From JBEATZ01 sp041178545 (lineage in GTDB: Bacteria; Planctomycetota; UBA1135; UBA2386): DNA of 62,318 nucleotides. Under the pieces are notes generated by a model. The model did no database searches, had not been told where the DNA came from, and was given only the letters and a program-made list of their open reading frames with translations. Shown here piece by piece: positions 1 to 8,150 of this stretch. The stretch lies in assembly GCA_041178545.1 (NCBI GenBank), contig JBEGVB010000059.1, positions 1 through 62,318 on the forward strand, read 5' to 3'. The first letter of the stretch is position 1. Each line of letters starts with the position of its first letter. The position numbers and the translations under genes were made by a program.

Positions 1-446
1 CGAACCCGGGGGCCGACGAGGCCGAGCTCAAGGCCATCCGCACCAGCGCCCGCGTCGGCGAGGGCGAGACCTACGTCAACGCCAAGGACTACCTGCGCGC
101 CATCGAGTTCTTCCGCAGCCTCGCGAGCGGCAACGCCACCCCCGAGCTGGTGGCTGCGGCCAAGGCCGGGGAGGGCCAGGCGCTCTTCCTGCAGGCCGGA
201 GAAGCCAACCCTGCGCAGCTGCGGCAGGCACAGATGGCGCTCGCCCAAGCCAGCATCCTCGACTCCGGCTCCGGCGAGTCGGCGGCCAAGGCCAACTTCT
301 ACCTCGGCCTCTGCATGCTGGCCCTCGGCATGGAGAAGGAGGGCGACACCTTCAAGGCGCGCGCGCGCAACTACTTCCAGATCGTCGCCAAGTCCTACCC
401 CGCAACCCGCTGGGCCGTGCTCGCGCGCACCGAGCTGGCCAAGTGA
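1..446 (+). CDS. TPR-like protein, C-terminal part (5' end outside window)
   Basis: The frame is open from the left edge of the window to a TGA at 444-446, giving about 147 residues of the C-terminus of a longer protein. The sequence is alanine-rich and helical, with segments such as YLRAIEFFRSL, FYLGLCMLALG and ARNYFQIVAKSYPATRW that resemble TPR or YbgF/CpoB-type helix pairs; 'IVAKSYPATRWAVLARTEL' is typical of the last repeat in such proteins. It lies upstream of an ExbB/ExbD set on the same strand, and TPR proteins often accompany Tol/Exb systems in the periplasm. The N-terminus, any signal peptide and the full domain order cannot be seen, so the role is an inference from repeat type and neighbours. 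Confidence 0.75.
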   Translation, partial: NPGADEAELKAIRTSARVGEGETYVNAKDYLRAIEFFRSLASGNATPELVAAAKAGEGQALFLQAGEANPAQLRQAQMALAQASILDSGSGESAAKANFYLGLCMLALGMEKEGDTFKARARNYFQIVAKSYPATRWAVLARTELAK

Positions 447-491
447 TGTCGCACGGATCCACCTGAGGATCCTCCTCCAGACCCTTCCTGC

Positions 492-533
492 GCCTGCAGG
501 AGAATCCCCCTGAGGGGGCTTCCGCCCGCAGGC
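492..533. terminator. Nested hairpin in the TPR gene-exbB gap (possible terminator or mRNA stem)
   Basis: An outer 6-bp stem (GCCTGC 492-497 with GCAGGC 528-533) encloses an inner stem CCCCC-TGA-GGGGG (506-518). A separate small stem GGATCC/GGATCC lies at 455-472. No T-tract follows, so it may be a processing or partial-termination stem between the TPR gene and exbB. This is the only structure seen in the 164-bp gap. Confidence 0.3.
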
Positions 534-610
534 CCCTTCCTCCAAACTCCCCGTCCCCCTGGTTCTCCCGCACGGCTCGGCTGCCGTGCACCTACCCAGA
601 ACAAGACTCC

Positions 611-1369
611 ATGATCCTCAAGCAACTGACCCTCGGCCGCATGCTTGCGGTCGCCGCCCCTCTCGCCCTCTCTACGGTGCTCCTCGCCCAGGACGCCCCT
701 GCAGCAGCTCCCGCTGCCGAGGCCTCTGGCAGCGTGCTCGGCGACATGCTCGCCAACGCAGGCTTCATCGGCTACGTGATCATCCTGATGTCCGTGGTCT
801 CGTTGGCGCTCATCATCGAGAACTTCATGAGCATCAAGCGCGAGAAGCTGGCGCCGCCGGAACTCGTGGACGAGCTCAATGCACTCTTCGAGGAGCAGAA
901 CTGGCAGCAGGCCAGCGAGCTCTGCGAGCAGGAGAAGAACTACCTGACGCGCGTCGTCGGGGCTGGCCTTGCCAAGATGGGTCACCACTTCGACACGATC
1001 CAGACCGGCATGCGTGAGATGCAGACCGAAGAATCAGTCAAGCTGTTCCAGAAGGTCGGCTGGCTCTCCCTGATGTCGGCCATCGCACCGATGATGGGCC
1101 TCTTCGGCACGGTGACGGGCATGTTCGTGACCTTCGGTGAGATCGCCGCCGCCGGTGGCTCGGTGTCTCCTGCGCAGCTCGCAGGCGGCATCAAGCTGGC
1201 CCTCGTGACCACGATTCTCGGCCTGACGGTTGCCATCCCGGTGGGCCTCTTCTTCTTCGTGCTGAAGAACCGCGTCGTGCGCATCACCACCGAGGTGAAC
1301 GCGCAGGCCGAGGACTTCTTCGAGCGATTCCGGAGCGGCAACAGCAAGTCGTTCTTGGATAAGAACTGA
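611..1369 (+). CDS. ExbB/TolQ/MotA-family proton channel protein
   Basis: This 252-residue protein is the channel-forming partner of ExbD/TolR proteins; the pair uses the proton gradient across the inner membrane to drive work in the envelope. A cleavable signal-like segment (residues 1-27, ending LLAQ) precedes three membrane segments at about 51-73, 150-178 and 191-219. The last two contain the family pattern GLFGTVTGM and TTILGLTVAIP, with the threonines that line the proton path. The large cytoplasmic loop sits between segments 1 and 2, as is normal for ExbB/TolQ. Two ExbD genes follow directly, so a three-gene motor unit is likely. Family assignment is firm; whether it serves a TonB-like, Tol-like or motility system cannot be told. 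Confidence 0.9.
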   Translation: MILKQLTLGRMLAVAAPLALSTVLLAQDAPAAAPAAEASGSVLGDMLANAGFIGYVIILMSVVSLALIIENFMSIKREKLAPPELVDELNALFEEQNWQQASELCEQEKNYLTRVVGAGLAKMGHHFDTIQTGMREMQTEESVKLFQKVGWLSLMSAIAPMMGLFGTVTGMFVTFGEIAAAGGSVSPAQLAGGIKLALVTTILGLTVAIPVGLFFFVLKNRVVRITTEVNAQAEDFFERFRSGNSKSFLDKN

Positions 1370-1397
1370 ACTGATTGTCTTTGGCTGGACCAGGGAT

Positions 1398-1417
1398 CGG
1401 GGGTCGCGAGGCCCCCG
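1398..1417 (+). promoter_or_regulatory. Intercistronic stem-loop with GCGA tetraloop between exbB and exbD
   Basis: An 8-bp stem (1398-1405 with 1410-1417, one G-T pair) is capped by GCGA, a GNRA-type tetraloop. It sits in the 105-bp gap between the exbB stop and the first exbD start. It is not followed by a T-tract. A stem of this kind could stabilise the exbB message end or lower expression of the downstream genes; that role is inferred. Confidence 0.4.
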
Positions 1418-1474
1418 GACGCCAGACTGGCGAACCCTGAGGCAGTTTCCACCGTTGCACGAGCGGAGCCCACG

Positions 1475-1996
1475 ATGAGCCAAGCCCTCAAAGATGCCCA
1501 GCAGAACGTCGAGATGGACATGACGCCCATGATCGACTGTGTGTTCCTGCTGATGATCTTCTTCGTCCTGGTGATCGACCTCAGCCAGCAGAGCCTCGAG
1601 GACCTGATCCTTCCCGAGGCGAAGTACCAACAGCCCGACGACAAACCGCCGGACGTTCGCCCGATCATCAACATCCTGCAGAACGGGATGATCGTCTACA
1701 AGGGCAAGGTTTGGTACGACCCGGGCCAGCACGGGACCAACTACGCCCCCATCATGGACCTGCTGGTGTACTTCAAGCAGTCCATCAAGCTGGACATCGA
1801 GAACAAGCAGATCGGGACCACGAACGTGGGGCTGGTCAACGACCCGGTGCTGATCCGCGCCGACAAGTGGACCGAGTGGCACTACGTGGGTGAGGTGATG
1901 AAGCAGTGCAGCCAGCCCAAGGCAGCGTTCTGGAAGCTGGAACTCGCCATGTCCGAGAAGGACAAGGAACTCAAGCCGAAGCCCGCTGGGAACTGA
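1475..1996 (+). CDS. ExbD/TolR-family protein (first copy)
   Basis: This 173-residue single-pass inner-membrane protein is the partner of the ExbB-type channel. Near the N-terminus it has MDMTPMIDCVFLLMIFFVLV; Asp21 is the membrane aspartate that carries protons in ExbD/TolR. The rest is the periplasmic domain that contacts the peptidoglycan or a TonB/TolA-like protein. A GGAG sequence seven bases upstream supports the ATG. It is followed after 48 bp by a second exbD with the same N-terminal motif but a diverged periplasmic part, so the complex may contain two different ExbD subunits. Confidence 0.9.
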   Translation: MSQALKDAQQNVEMDMTPMIDCVFLLMIFFVLVIDLSQQSLEDLILPEAKYQQPDDKPPDVRPIINILQNGMIVYKGKVWYDPGQHGTNYAPIMDLLVYFKQSIKLDIENKQIGTTNVGLVNDPVLIRADKWTEWHYVGEVMKQCSQPKAAFWKLELAMSEKDKELKPKPAGN

Positions 1997-2044
1997 CCTC
2001 CGCGAGCACCCCCTCAACGAACCAGCAAGCGCAGGACCCCCACG

Positions 2045-2605
2045 ATGAGCAACGCACTCGACATGGCCCAGGAGGAGTACAAGATGGACATGACGCCGAT
2101 GATCGACGTCGTGTTCCTCCTGATCATTTTCTTCCTCTGCATCGACTTCAAGATCCTCGAGGCCAAGCTGCCCGCATACCTGCCCAAGGACAAGGGCAGC
2201 CAGAGCTTCAAGGTCGAGCCGCAGGAGCAACTGAGCGTGCTGATCCTGCCCACGGCGGAAGGCGTGAAGAGCCCCCGCCAAGGCAACAAGACCGGCATCA
2301 ACCCGGAGACCATGCGCCCCTACCCGATGAAGATCACCGGCCACAAGTTCAAGTGGCAGGTAGGTCCTCGGGAGATCACGGACCTTGACCGCCTCAAGGC
2401 CGAGCTCACCAAGATCGCCAACGACAAGAGCACGTGGCAGAAGGACAAGGACACCGGCGTCCTGCGCCCCATGGACGTGGTGATCGAGCCCCACCCAGGC
2501 AGCTACTACGACGACGTGGCCAAGACCGTCGACGCCGTGAAGGCCGCTGGTTTCGAGAACATCAACTTCGGCGGCGGGCTCGGTGCGATGCCTCCCAAGA
2601 AGTGA
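2045..2605 (+). CDS. ExbD/TolR-family protein (second copy)
   Basis: This 186-residue ExbD/TolR protein has the same start as its neighbour: MDMTPMIDVVFLLIIFF with the proton-carrying Asp21, then a periplasmic domain. AGGA lies eight bases before the ATG. The periplasmic part includes a charged stretch around EITDLDRLKAELTKIAND and ends in a Gly-rich tail (FGGGLGAMPPKK). It is the last gene of the unit; a perfect 16-bp hairpin follows within 41 bp of the stop. Tandem, non-identical ExbD genes behind one ExbB suggest a hetero-ExbD motor, which is inference from gene order. Confidence 0.9.
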   Translation: MSNALDMAQEEYKMDMTPMIDVVFLLIIFFLCIDFKILEAKLPAYLPKDKGSQSFKVEPQEQLSVLILPTAEGVKSPRQGNKTGINPETMRPYPMKITGHKFKWQVGPREITDLDRLKAELTKIANDKSTWQKDKDTGVLRPMDVVIEPHPGSYYDDVAKTVDAVKAAGFENINFGGGLGAMPPKK

Positions 2606-2645
2606 CCCCCACGGTGGGCGGCTCACTGCCCCCACTTCCGTCGGA

Positions 2646-2682
2646 CACGCGGCCCCGCAGGTGCAACCTGCGGGGCCGCGTG
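2646..2682 (+). terminator. Strong hairpin terminator after the second exbD
   Basis: A perfect 16-bp GC-rich inverted repeat (2646-2661 with 2667-2682) has a 5-nt loop TGCAA, 40 bp after the exbD stop. There is no clear T-run afterwards, but the stem strength and position fit a transcription end for the ExbB-ExbD unit. Confidence 0.7.
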
Positions 2683-3032
2683 CGTTGTGGGAGGCGCCCT
2701 TTCCCTGCGCAGGAACTCATGCAGGCTGAGGATCGGCAGGCTCGTGCCGGAGTGCCGTTGCCACCGGCACACAAAGCCCTCGAATCCGAACAGAAACCCT
2801 CTGGAACAGGGTGCTCGGGATCGGTAGGTTTCTGCCCTTACCCCCGGGGTGCATGCGGGCAACTTCGCCTGCAACCGCATCCCGAGTCCCCTCTCCCGCC
2901 CGGTCACCGTCGCCAGTCCCATGCCCGTCGTACCCCCGTCGGCATCCCTGCAAGTGGCACCAGTGCACCGAGTTGGAGTGAGTCCACAACGCGCGGAATC
3001 CTCGCAACTCCGCAGTCCCAGAGCGTGACACG
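2683..3032. other. Gene-free stretch before the secretin gene
   Basis: Together with the terminator this is a 427-bp gap between exbD and the secretin. No coding frame here has the character of the neighbouring genes, and no RNA gene was recognised. It probably carries the secretin promoter, but I see no clear -35/-10 pair. The secretin ATG at 3033 has no obvious Shine-Dalgarno sequence. Confidence 0.4.
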
Positions 3033-5612
3033 ATGGCCCTCGATCATTCGCGTCTTCTCGCTGCCTCTCTGACCGTCGCACTCTTCGGCGGTGTCTCCTG
3101 CTCCACCACCGATTCCGCCGACTCTCCGGCGTCGGAATCGAAGTCCGGCACCGCGCCCGCCGCGGGCACCGTCGCCACGACTCCCGCGGCGCAAGCTGCG
3201 ACCCAGGACCCGCAGGGTCTCGAGGCCGCACGCCGCAAGGCTCTCGTCGAGAAGTACCTCGAGGTGGGCCAGCGCCTGCGCGCAGAGGGCAAGCTCGACG
3301 CGGCGATGATGGAGCTGCTGCGCGCGAAGGAGCTCGACGAGAACAACGAGCAGGTCCGCAACCTGATCGCTGCCGTCAGCGCCGAGCAGGGCAACCCTGT
3401 GGGCACGGCACTGAGCTTCCACGACGAGCAGGAGCGCTTGGCCCAGATCCAGGCCGACCGCCGTCGCAGCGCCGTGAACGAGAAGCTGCAGGTGGCGCGC
3501 GACCAGATGGCGAGCATGAACTTCGCCGGCGCCGTCGACAGCCTGCGCCTCGCGACGCTCGACATCGAGGTTGCCAACGAGCAGGACTGGGGCAGCCTCC
3601 CCGCCCAGGTCGCGAGCCTGCGCGCTGAGGCCGAGAAGAAGCTCGACGCGCAAATGCGCGCCAAGCAGGAAGAGCTGAGCCAGCAACTTGCCACCAAGCT
3701 GCGCGAGGAGTTCGAGGCCAACCAGAGCCGCCGCCGCGCCCAAGTGGACGCGCTGCTGCAGCAGGGCCAGCTCGCCTTCCAGAACCGCCGCTTCGCGTTC
3801 GCCCGCGAGCTATCCTCCAAGGCACTGGAGCTGGAGCCCAACAACGCGGTCGCCATCGAGCTGCAAGAGGCCTCCATCAAGGCATCGCGCGACGACATGG
3901 CGGACTCGTACTACAACGAGAAGGCCCGCGAGATCCGCAAGATGCTTGAGGCCATGGAGGAGCTGAAGGTCCCGCAGACCGACGTGCTCCGCATGGACCC
4001 GGAGACCTGGGCCAAGGCCGTGCGCCGCAAGGACACGAACGTCGGCCCGGAGACGGTCAGCCCCGAGGACAAGGCACTCTTCGAGCGCGTACGCACCGAG
4101 ATGGTCGGCCGCCTCACCCTCACCGAGGAGAACGGCGACTACCTCGAGGTGAAGAACAACCTCTCCCGCATCACGGGCGTCCCGATCATCATCACGCCGG
4201 AAGCGCGCGAGGTGATCAGCTCGGAGAGCCTCAAGGTGGTGATCGAGCTGGTCAACCCGATCTCGCTTGAGCACTTCCTCAACCACATGGTGAAGCGCTC
4301 CACGAACCTCGCGTGGACCGTGCGCCACGGCGCCGTGGTGATCGGCAACAAGTCGCAGGCCTCGGGCGCGCTCGAATCCAACACCTACGACGTGCGCGAC
4401 CTCGTGTTCAAGCGCACGCAGTTCCTGCCGCCGCGCATCCGCGACATCCCCAGCGACACCGACTCGGGCGACACCCCGCGCACCGGTGGCGAGGGCGAGG
4501 ACAAGGTCGCGTTTGTCGAGCTCGACCAGCTCGTCTCGAACATCAAGGAAGCCACCGACCTCAAGTACTGGGAAGGTGAGGGCGTCGACCTCAAGCCCGA
4601 GGACCAGGGCTACCTGGTCATCACCGCCAGCCGCGAGATGCACCAGCGCATCCGCACCGTGCTGGAGGACATGCGCCGCTTCGCCACCTCGGTGGTGACG
4701 ATCGACGCCAAGTTCCTCACGGTGTCGCGCAACTTCCTGCAGGAAGTGGGCGTCGACTTCCGCGGCCTCGGCGGTGCCGGCAACAAGGGTGACGTCGCGA
4801 CCCTCGACGACGTGACCAACGGCCTGGTCAACAACTCGTCGCGCGGCCTCGACAACAACGGCACGGCCGACCCTGCGGCCAACCCGGTCTCCGGTGCCTT
4901 CTACAACGACGGCGGCGACGGCGACATGCGCGCCCGCACCGAGAACGTGTTCACCGACCCGGTGGGCAGCGCCCTCAGCTCCAACGGCGGCCTGACCTTC
5001 GGTCTCACCTACCTCGACGACCTCCAGATCGCCGCCATCCTGCGCGCGGTCCAGAAGTCCTCGAACGCCGAGTTGGTCAACAGCCAGCTCATCTCGGTGA
5101 TGGACCAAGAGCGCGGCCACGTCGCGATCATCAACCAGACCTCGTTCGTCCGTGACTTCGACGTCGAAGTCGCCCAGGCGTCGTTCATCGCCGACCCGAA
5201 GGTCGACGTGATCCAGGACGGCCTCGTGCTGGACGTCCGCCCGGTGATCCAGCAGGACCGCAAGTACATCATCCTGGACCTGCAGCCCACCGTGGCCGAG
5301 CTCGTCCAGCCGATCCCGACGTTCACCACGTCGCTCGGCGCCTCGACGCTCCCGGTCACCATGCAGCTCCCGACCCTGACGGTCACCAGCTTCGCCACCA
5401 CGGCAAAGGTGCCGGACGGCGGCAGCGTGCTGCTCGGCGGCCTGCGCCAGATGCTGCAGGTGGACCGCAAGAGCTCGGTGCCCCTCTTGGCCGACCTGCC
5501 CCTCGTCTCCTTCCTCTTCAAGCTGGAGGGCAGCCTGGACGAGAGCAGCAGCCTGATGGTCATGGTCCGCGCCTGGATCACCGACCTGCACGAGTACTCC
5601 CAGGGCAAGTGA
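3033..5612 (+). CDS. TPR-containing lipoprotein secretin (GspD/PilQ superfamily)
   Basis: This 859-residue protein should form a ring-shaped outer-membrane channel. A lipoprotein signal ends in the lipobox FGGVSC (Cys23). TPR-like helices follow at about residues 66-112 and 236-285, where KALELEPNNAVAIEL is typical. A secretin N-type domain starts near 360 (NNLSRITGVPIIITPEAREVI). The secretin core occupies about 650-850 and carries the family marks VPDGGSVLLGGLR and PLLADLPLVSFLF close to the end. Length and order match the TPR-secretins found in Planctomycetota and Verrucomicrobiota rather than classic GspD. No pilotin or type II or IV pilus genes are adjacent; the nearest neighbours are ExbB/ExbD. 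The secretin class is sure; the cargo is unknown. Confidence 0.9.
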   Translation: MALDHSRLLAASLTVALFGGVSCSTTDSADSPASESKSGTAPAAGTVATTPAAQAATQDPQGLEAARRKALVEKYLEVGQRLRAEGKLDAAMMELLRAKELDENNEQVRNLIAAVSAEQGNPVGTALSFHDEQERLAQIQADRRRSAVNEKLQVARDQMASMNFAGAVDSLRLATLDIEVANEQDWGSLPAQVASLRAEAEKKLDAQMRAKQEELSQQLATKLREEFEANQSRRRAQVDALLQQGQLAFQNRRFAFARELSSKALELEPNNAVAIELQEASIKASRDDMADSYYNEKAREIRKMLEAMEELKVPQTDVLRMDPETWAKAVRRKDTNVGPETVSPEDKALFERVRTEMVGRLTLTEENGDYLEVKNNLSRITGVPIIITPEAREVISSESLKVVIELVNPISLEHFLNHMVKRSTNLAWTVRHGAVVIGNKSQASGALESNTYDVRDLVFKRTQFLPPRIRDIPSDTDSGDTPRTGGEGEDKVAFVELDQLVSNIKEATDLKYWEGEGVDLKPEDQGYLVITASREMHQRIRTVLEDMRRFATSVVTIDAKFLTVSRNFLQEVGVDFRGLGGAGNKGDVATLDDVTNGLVNNSSRGLDNNGTADPAANPVSGAFYNDGGDGDMRARTENVFTDPVGSALSSNGGLTFGLTYLDDLQIAAILRAVQKSSNAELVNSQLISVMDQERGHVAIINQTSFVRDFDVEVAQASFIADPKVDVIQDGLVLDVRPVIQQDRKYIILDLQPTVAELVQPIPTFTTSLGASTLPVTMQLPTLTVTSFATTAKVPDGGSVLLGGLRQMLQVDRKSSVPLLADLPLVSFLFKLEGSLDESSSLMVMVRAWITDLHEYSQGK

Positions 5613-5649
5613 GCGGTGCGCCGGGGCGTCCCCCCGGCAACCGTCCTGA

Positions 5650-5682
5650 CGCGGGCCGCCAGATCCGTTCTGGTGGCCCGCG
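5650..5682 (+). terminator. Hairpin terminator after the secretin gene
   Basis: A 14-bp stem (5650-5663 with 5669-5682, one G-T pair) has a 5-nt loop TCCGT, starting 38 bp after the secretin stop. CGTTTG follows, a short T-containing tail. Position and stem fit an intrinsic-type terminator. Confidence 0.65.
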
Positions 5683-5954
5683 CTGCGTTTGGGGCCACGG
5701 TCCCGCCGCCCCCGCAGAAACCCACTGGGATCGCGCGCTCGACAACACCCTGTGGCACACGGCACCAGATGGATGGCGACCACGGCCGTTCCCTGCCGCA
5801 GTTCCGCGACGCACCCGAGGCGCTGGCCGAGTGTCGACCGCGCCAGACCTACGAGCAGGTCCGCCTTCGCACTCGCGACCGCGGGGCGTGGATCGCTCTC
5901 ATGCCGGAGCCTGCGCGGCCTGGACCCGCTGGTCCGTGCGCACACCGGAGCGGT
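5683..5954. other. Gene-free stretch after the secretin terminator
   Basis: The gap between the secretin stop (5612) and the stop of the next minus-strand frame is 342 bp. Apart from the terminator I see no gene-like frame, RNA gene or repeat in it. Confidence 0.4.
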
Positions 5955-6290
5955 TCACTTGAACTGCGTGTAGCAGGTCTGCGTATCCGACACCACGCGT
6001 CCGCCTGGCATGGTGACCGTGGCCGTGATTTGCATCGCCTCGTAACCCTGCAGGCGGTTCATGCGCAGCACGTTGCCGTTGGGCTGGAAGGAGGCAAGCC
6101 CGCTGGGCGAAGTCACCGACCTCACCACGCTGACCGGAGCGGATGGATCACTGGGATTGGGCCGGGTGACGTCGAGGAGGCGGACCGGCTGATTGGAGGT
6201 CGCGGAACGGACATAGCCGGTCGCAAAGCAGTTGACCGTTGGCTGCAGCACAGTGCTCGCGAAGTACTGGTTGTAAGGAGTGACCTCCAC
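5955..6290 (-). CDS. Hypothetical small Ig-like protein, or remnant of a larger secreted protein
   Basis: A minus-strand frame of 111 residues starts at a GTG. It is rich in Ser, Thr, Val and Asn and has a beta-strand pattern, with Cys residues near both ends (VNCFATGYV and DTQTCYTQFK), as in disulfide-closed Ig-like domains. It has no signal peptide. Protein-like sequence continues upstream of the GTG (TLGAGLVEV) until a stop at 6357-6359, with no ATG. That looks more like the 3' end of a longer exported protein cut off at its 5' side than a complete gene. The lost side coincides with a repeat at 6306-6331. No family is recognised. Confidence 0.4.
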   Translation of the reverse strand: MEVTPYNQYFASTVLQPTVNCFATGYVRSATSNQPVRLLDVTRPNPSDPSAPVSVVRSVTSPSGLASFQPNGNVLRMNRLQGYEAMQITATVTMPGGRVVSDTQTCYTQFK

Positions 6291-6305
6291 GAGACCTGCG
6301 CCGAG

Positions 6306-6331
6306 TGTCCTCCACGTGCCCGGGTCGGACC
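6306..6331. repeat. Copy of a 26-bp repeat (insertion-element-end-like), third site
   Basis: Bases 6306-6331 match 7320-7345 at about 21 of 26 positions, including an exact 13-base CCCGGGTCGGACC. They also match the first part of the copy at 7295. The site lies at the truncated end of the Ig-like fragment and just before rsmE. Confidence 0.45.
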
Positions 6332-6369
6332 CCGGAGAGCCCGTGCGGTAGCCTGATCACCCACCCCCG

Positions 6370-7065
6370 ATGTCCCGCCGCTACTACGCGAACCCGCTCC
6401 CGCCCAAAGGCCTCGCGACCCTCAGCAAGAAGCTCGGGCACCACCTCGGCCGCATCGTCCGCACCAGCACCGGCGACGCAGTCGTTCTCTTCGACGGCAA
6501 CGGCAACGAGGTCGCAGCCACGGTCCGCGCGGTCCACACGCGCGAAGTGCTCGTCGAAGTCACCTCCCCCCTCGATATCCCGATCGGCCGCTCGCCCCGT
6601 ATCCACCTGGAGATCGCCTGCGCCCTGCCGCGCAGCGCGCGCGCCGACTGGCTGCTCGAGCACGGCACCGAGGCAGGCGTGTCGACGTTTCGCCCGATCC
6701 TCACCGAACGCACCAACCGAAGGGCAGAGGACCGCGCGCACTGGCAGCGCGTGTTGATCGAAGCATGCGCGCAGTGCGACCGCGCGATCCTGCCGACCAT
6801 AGCCGAGACCACTTCGCTGGCGGACCTGTGCGCGGCCCCCGGCATCGCCGAGCGCTACGTGGCGACGCAGGCGCCAGTCGAACTCACTGCGGCCACTTCG
6901 ACTTCGTGCTTGCTCGTCATCGGTCCCGAAGGAGGCTTCACCGATCGCGAGGTCGCGATGCTGCTCGCCGCCGGTTTCGCCGCGCGAAGCCTTGGGCCGC
7001 TCACGCTGCGCACGGAGACCGCGGTCGTCGCCGGGGCCACTCGCTTGCTGCAGGCGAAAGGCTGA
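6370..7065 (+). CDS. rsmE: 16S rRNA (uracil(1498)-N(3))-methyltransferase RsmE
   Basis: This 231-residue SPOUT-class enzyme methylates N3 of U1498 in 16S rRNA using S-adenosylmethionine. The N-terminal PUA-like part begins MSRRYYANPLPP. The C-terminal knot contains the two family marks GPEGGF (185-190) and LRTETAVVAG (from 213), which form the cofactor site. The length agrees with the usual 230-250 residues. The upstream region on this strand is only the repeat-bearing gap, so it is probably transcribed alone. No Shine-Dalgarno sequence is obvious before the ATG. Confidence 0.93.
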   Translation: MSRRYYANPLPPKGLATLSKKLGHHLGRIVRTSTGDAVVLFDGNGNEVAATVRAVHTREVLVEVTSPLDIPIGRSPRIHLEIACALPRSARADWLLEHGTEAGVSTFRPILTERTNRRAEDRAHWQRVLIEACAQCDRAILPTIAETTSLADLCAAPGIAERYVATQAPVELTAATSTSCLLVIGPEGGFTDREVAMLLAAGFAARSLGPLTLRTETAVVAGATRLLQAKG

Positions 7066-7295
7066 CTGCGGTCCGGGGACGAGGGCGCAGGGTGTTCGGG
7101 CGATCTCGACCACGGCACCCGGCGGGCGCTCGGCCCATGAGCCAGTGGGCATGCAGGGTTGCGGGGCGGGGACAGACCACGCGGAGGTCCCGGGCGCGAT
7201 CGAGACGACGCGCGCGCTTCGCATCGCCGCCGAACGGGCGCAAGCGGCACGCACGTTGCCCGGACCCGATCCAGCCCACGAGGCGAGCGCCAAGT

Positions 7296-7345
7296 GTCAC
7301 CCATGTGCCCCGACAAAACGGTCACCCATGTACCCGGGTCGGACC
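7296..7345. repeat. Two direct repeats of GTCACCCATGT in the rsmE-HAD gap (insertion-sequence-end-like)
   Basis: GTCACCCATGT occurs at 7296-7306 and again at 7321-7331, a 25-bp period; the second copy continues into CCCGGGTCGGACC, shared with 6306-6331. Motifs of this type (CACCCATGT followed by CCCGG) resemble repeated ends of some insertion sequences, notably the multiple terminal repeats of the IS21 type. No transposase gene is present, so this would be a worn remnant. The rest of the 329-bp gap (7066-7394) shows nothing recognisable. Confidence 0.45.
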
Positions 7346-7394
7346 TGCCGCCCTACACTGGTGCCCTGCAGCCTCCTCCCCACCCAGCCGACCC

Positions 7395-8117
7395 GTGACC
7401 CGCCCCCTCGACGCCGTCTTCTTCGACATCGACGACACGCTGTTCAGCACGTCCGTGTTCGCGGACAAGGCCCGCCGCGAGGCCGTGGGCGCCATGCTGC
7501 GCGCAGGCCTGAAGGCCGACCGGGACGTCGCCTTGCGCGAGCTGGAAGAGGTGCTGGTCGAGTTCAGCAGCAACTACGGCAACCACTTCGACAAGGTGCT
7601 GGACCGCCTGCCTCCCGAGGCCTGTGCGGGCGTCAACCGTGCGGTCATCGTGGCCGCAGGCGTGGTCGCGTACCACGAGACCAAGTGGCGCGAACTGACG
7701 GTCCACGACGACGTCTACGAGGTGCTGCGCTGGCTCTCCAGCAAGCCGCTGGTGCGCGGGATCATCAGCGCCGGCATCACGATCAAGCAGGCAGAGAAGC
7801 TGGTGCGGTTGCGCGTGCTGGAGTTCCTCACGCCGAACGCCATCTTCTTCACCGACCAGGTCGGCTTCAGCAAGCCGAACCCGCGCCTGTACCGCCGCGT
7901 GCTGGAGCGGCTCAAGCTGGATCCCAGCCGCACGATGTACGTGGGCGACAACCCCAGCCACGACATCGACCCGTGCAATCGGGAGGGGCTCATCACGGTG
8001 CACTGCCGGCGGTCCGGCAAGCACACCAACGAGCCAGGCGCCACCAAGGCGCACTACGAGATCCGCGACTTCTACGCGTTGCAGCGGCTGCTGCGCGAGG
8101 ACTTCGGACTGGCCTGA
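7395..8117 (+). CDS. HAD-superfamily hydrolase (phosphatase-like)
   Basis: This 240-residue protein starts at a GTG (7395); upstream codons in the same frame look non-coding. All four HAD motifs are visible: FFDIDDT (Asp11 nucleophile, Asp13 acid), the Ser in GIISAGIT, the Lys in FSKPNP, and the acidic pair in YVGDNPSHDID. The helical cap between motifs I and II suggests a small phosphomonoester as substrate. It resembles the YjjG and archaeal TIGR02253-like branch of subfamily I. The substrate is unknown. It converges with the actin gene across a short gap holding a hairpin. Confidence 0.85.
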   Translation: MTRPLDAVFFDIDDTLFSTSVFADKARREAVGAMLRAGLKADRDVALRELEEVLVEFSSNYGNHFDKVLDRLPPEACAGVNRAVIVAAGVVAYHETKWRELTVHDDVYEVLRWLSSKPLVRGIISAGITIKQAEKLVRLRVLEFLTPNAIFFTDQVGFSKPNPRLYRRVLERLKLDPSRTMYVGDNPSHDIDPCNREGLITVHCRRSGKHTNEPGATKAHYEIRDFYALQRLLREDFGLA

Positions 8118-8123
8118 GGTGCT

Positions 8124-8143
8124 GCGCCGCGCACGCGCGGCGC
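8124..8143. terminator. Bidirectional hairpin between convergent genes
   Basis: A perfect 8-bp GC stem (8124-8131 with 8136-8143) with loop CACG sits in the 33-bp gap between the HAD stop (8117) and the actin-gene stop (8151). It can act in both directions; no T-tract is seen on either strand. Confidence 0.5.
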
Positions 8144-8150
8144 GCGACCC

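Noticed and set aside
3033..5612. Naming the secretin gspD or pilQ
   Set aside because: No type II secretion or type IV pilus gene is nearby and the TPR-bearing N-terminus differs from both, so only the superfamily is given.
3810..5945. A 711-codon minus-strand open frame opposite the secretin gene
   Set aside because: It is antisense to the secretin core and has Val/Asp/His-rich shadow composition with no motif.
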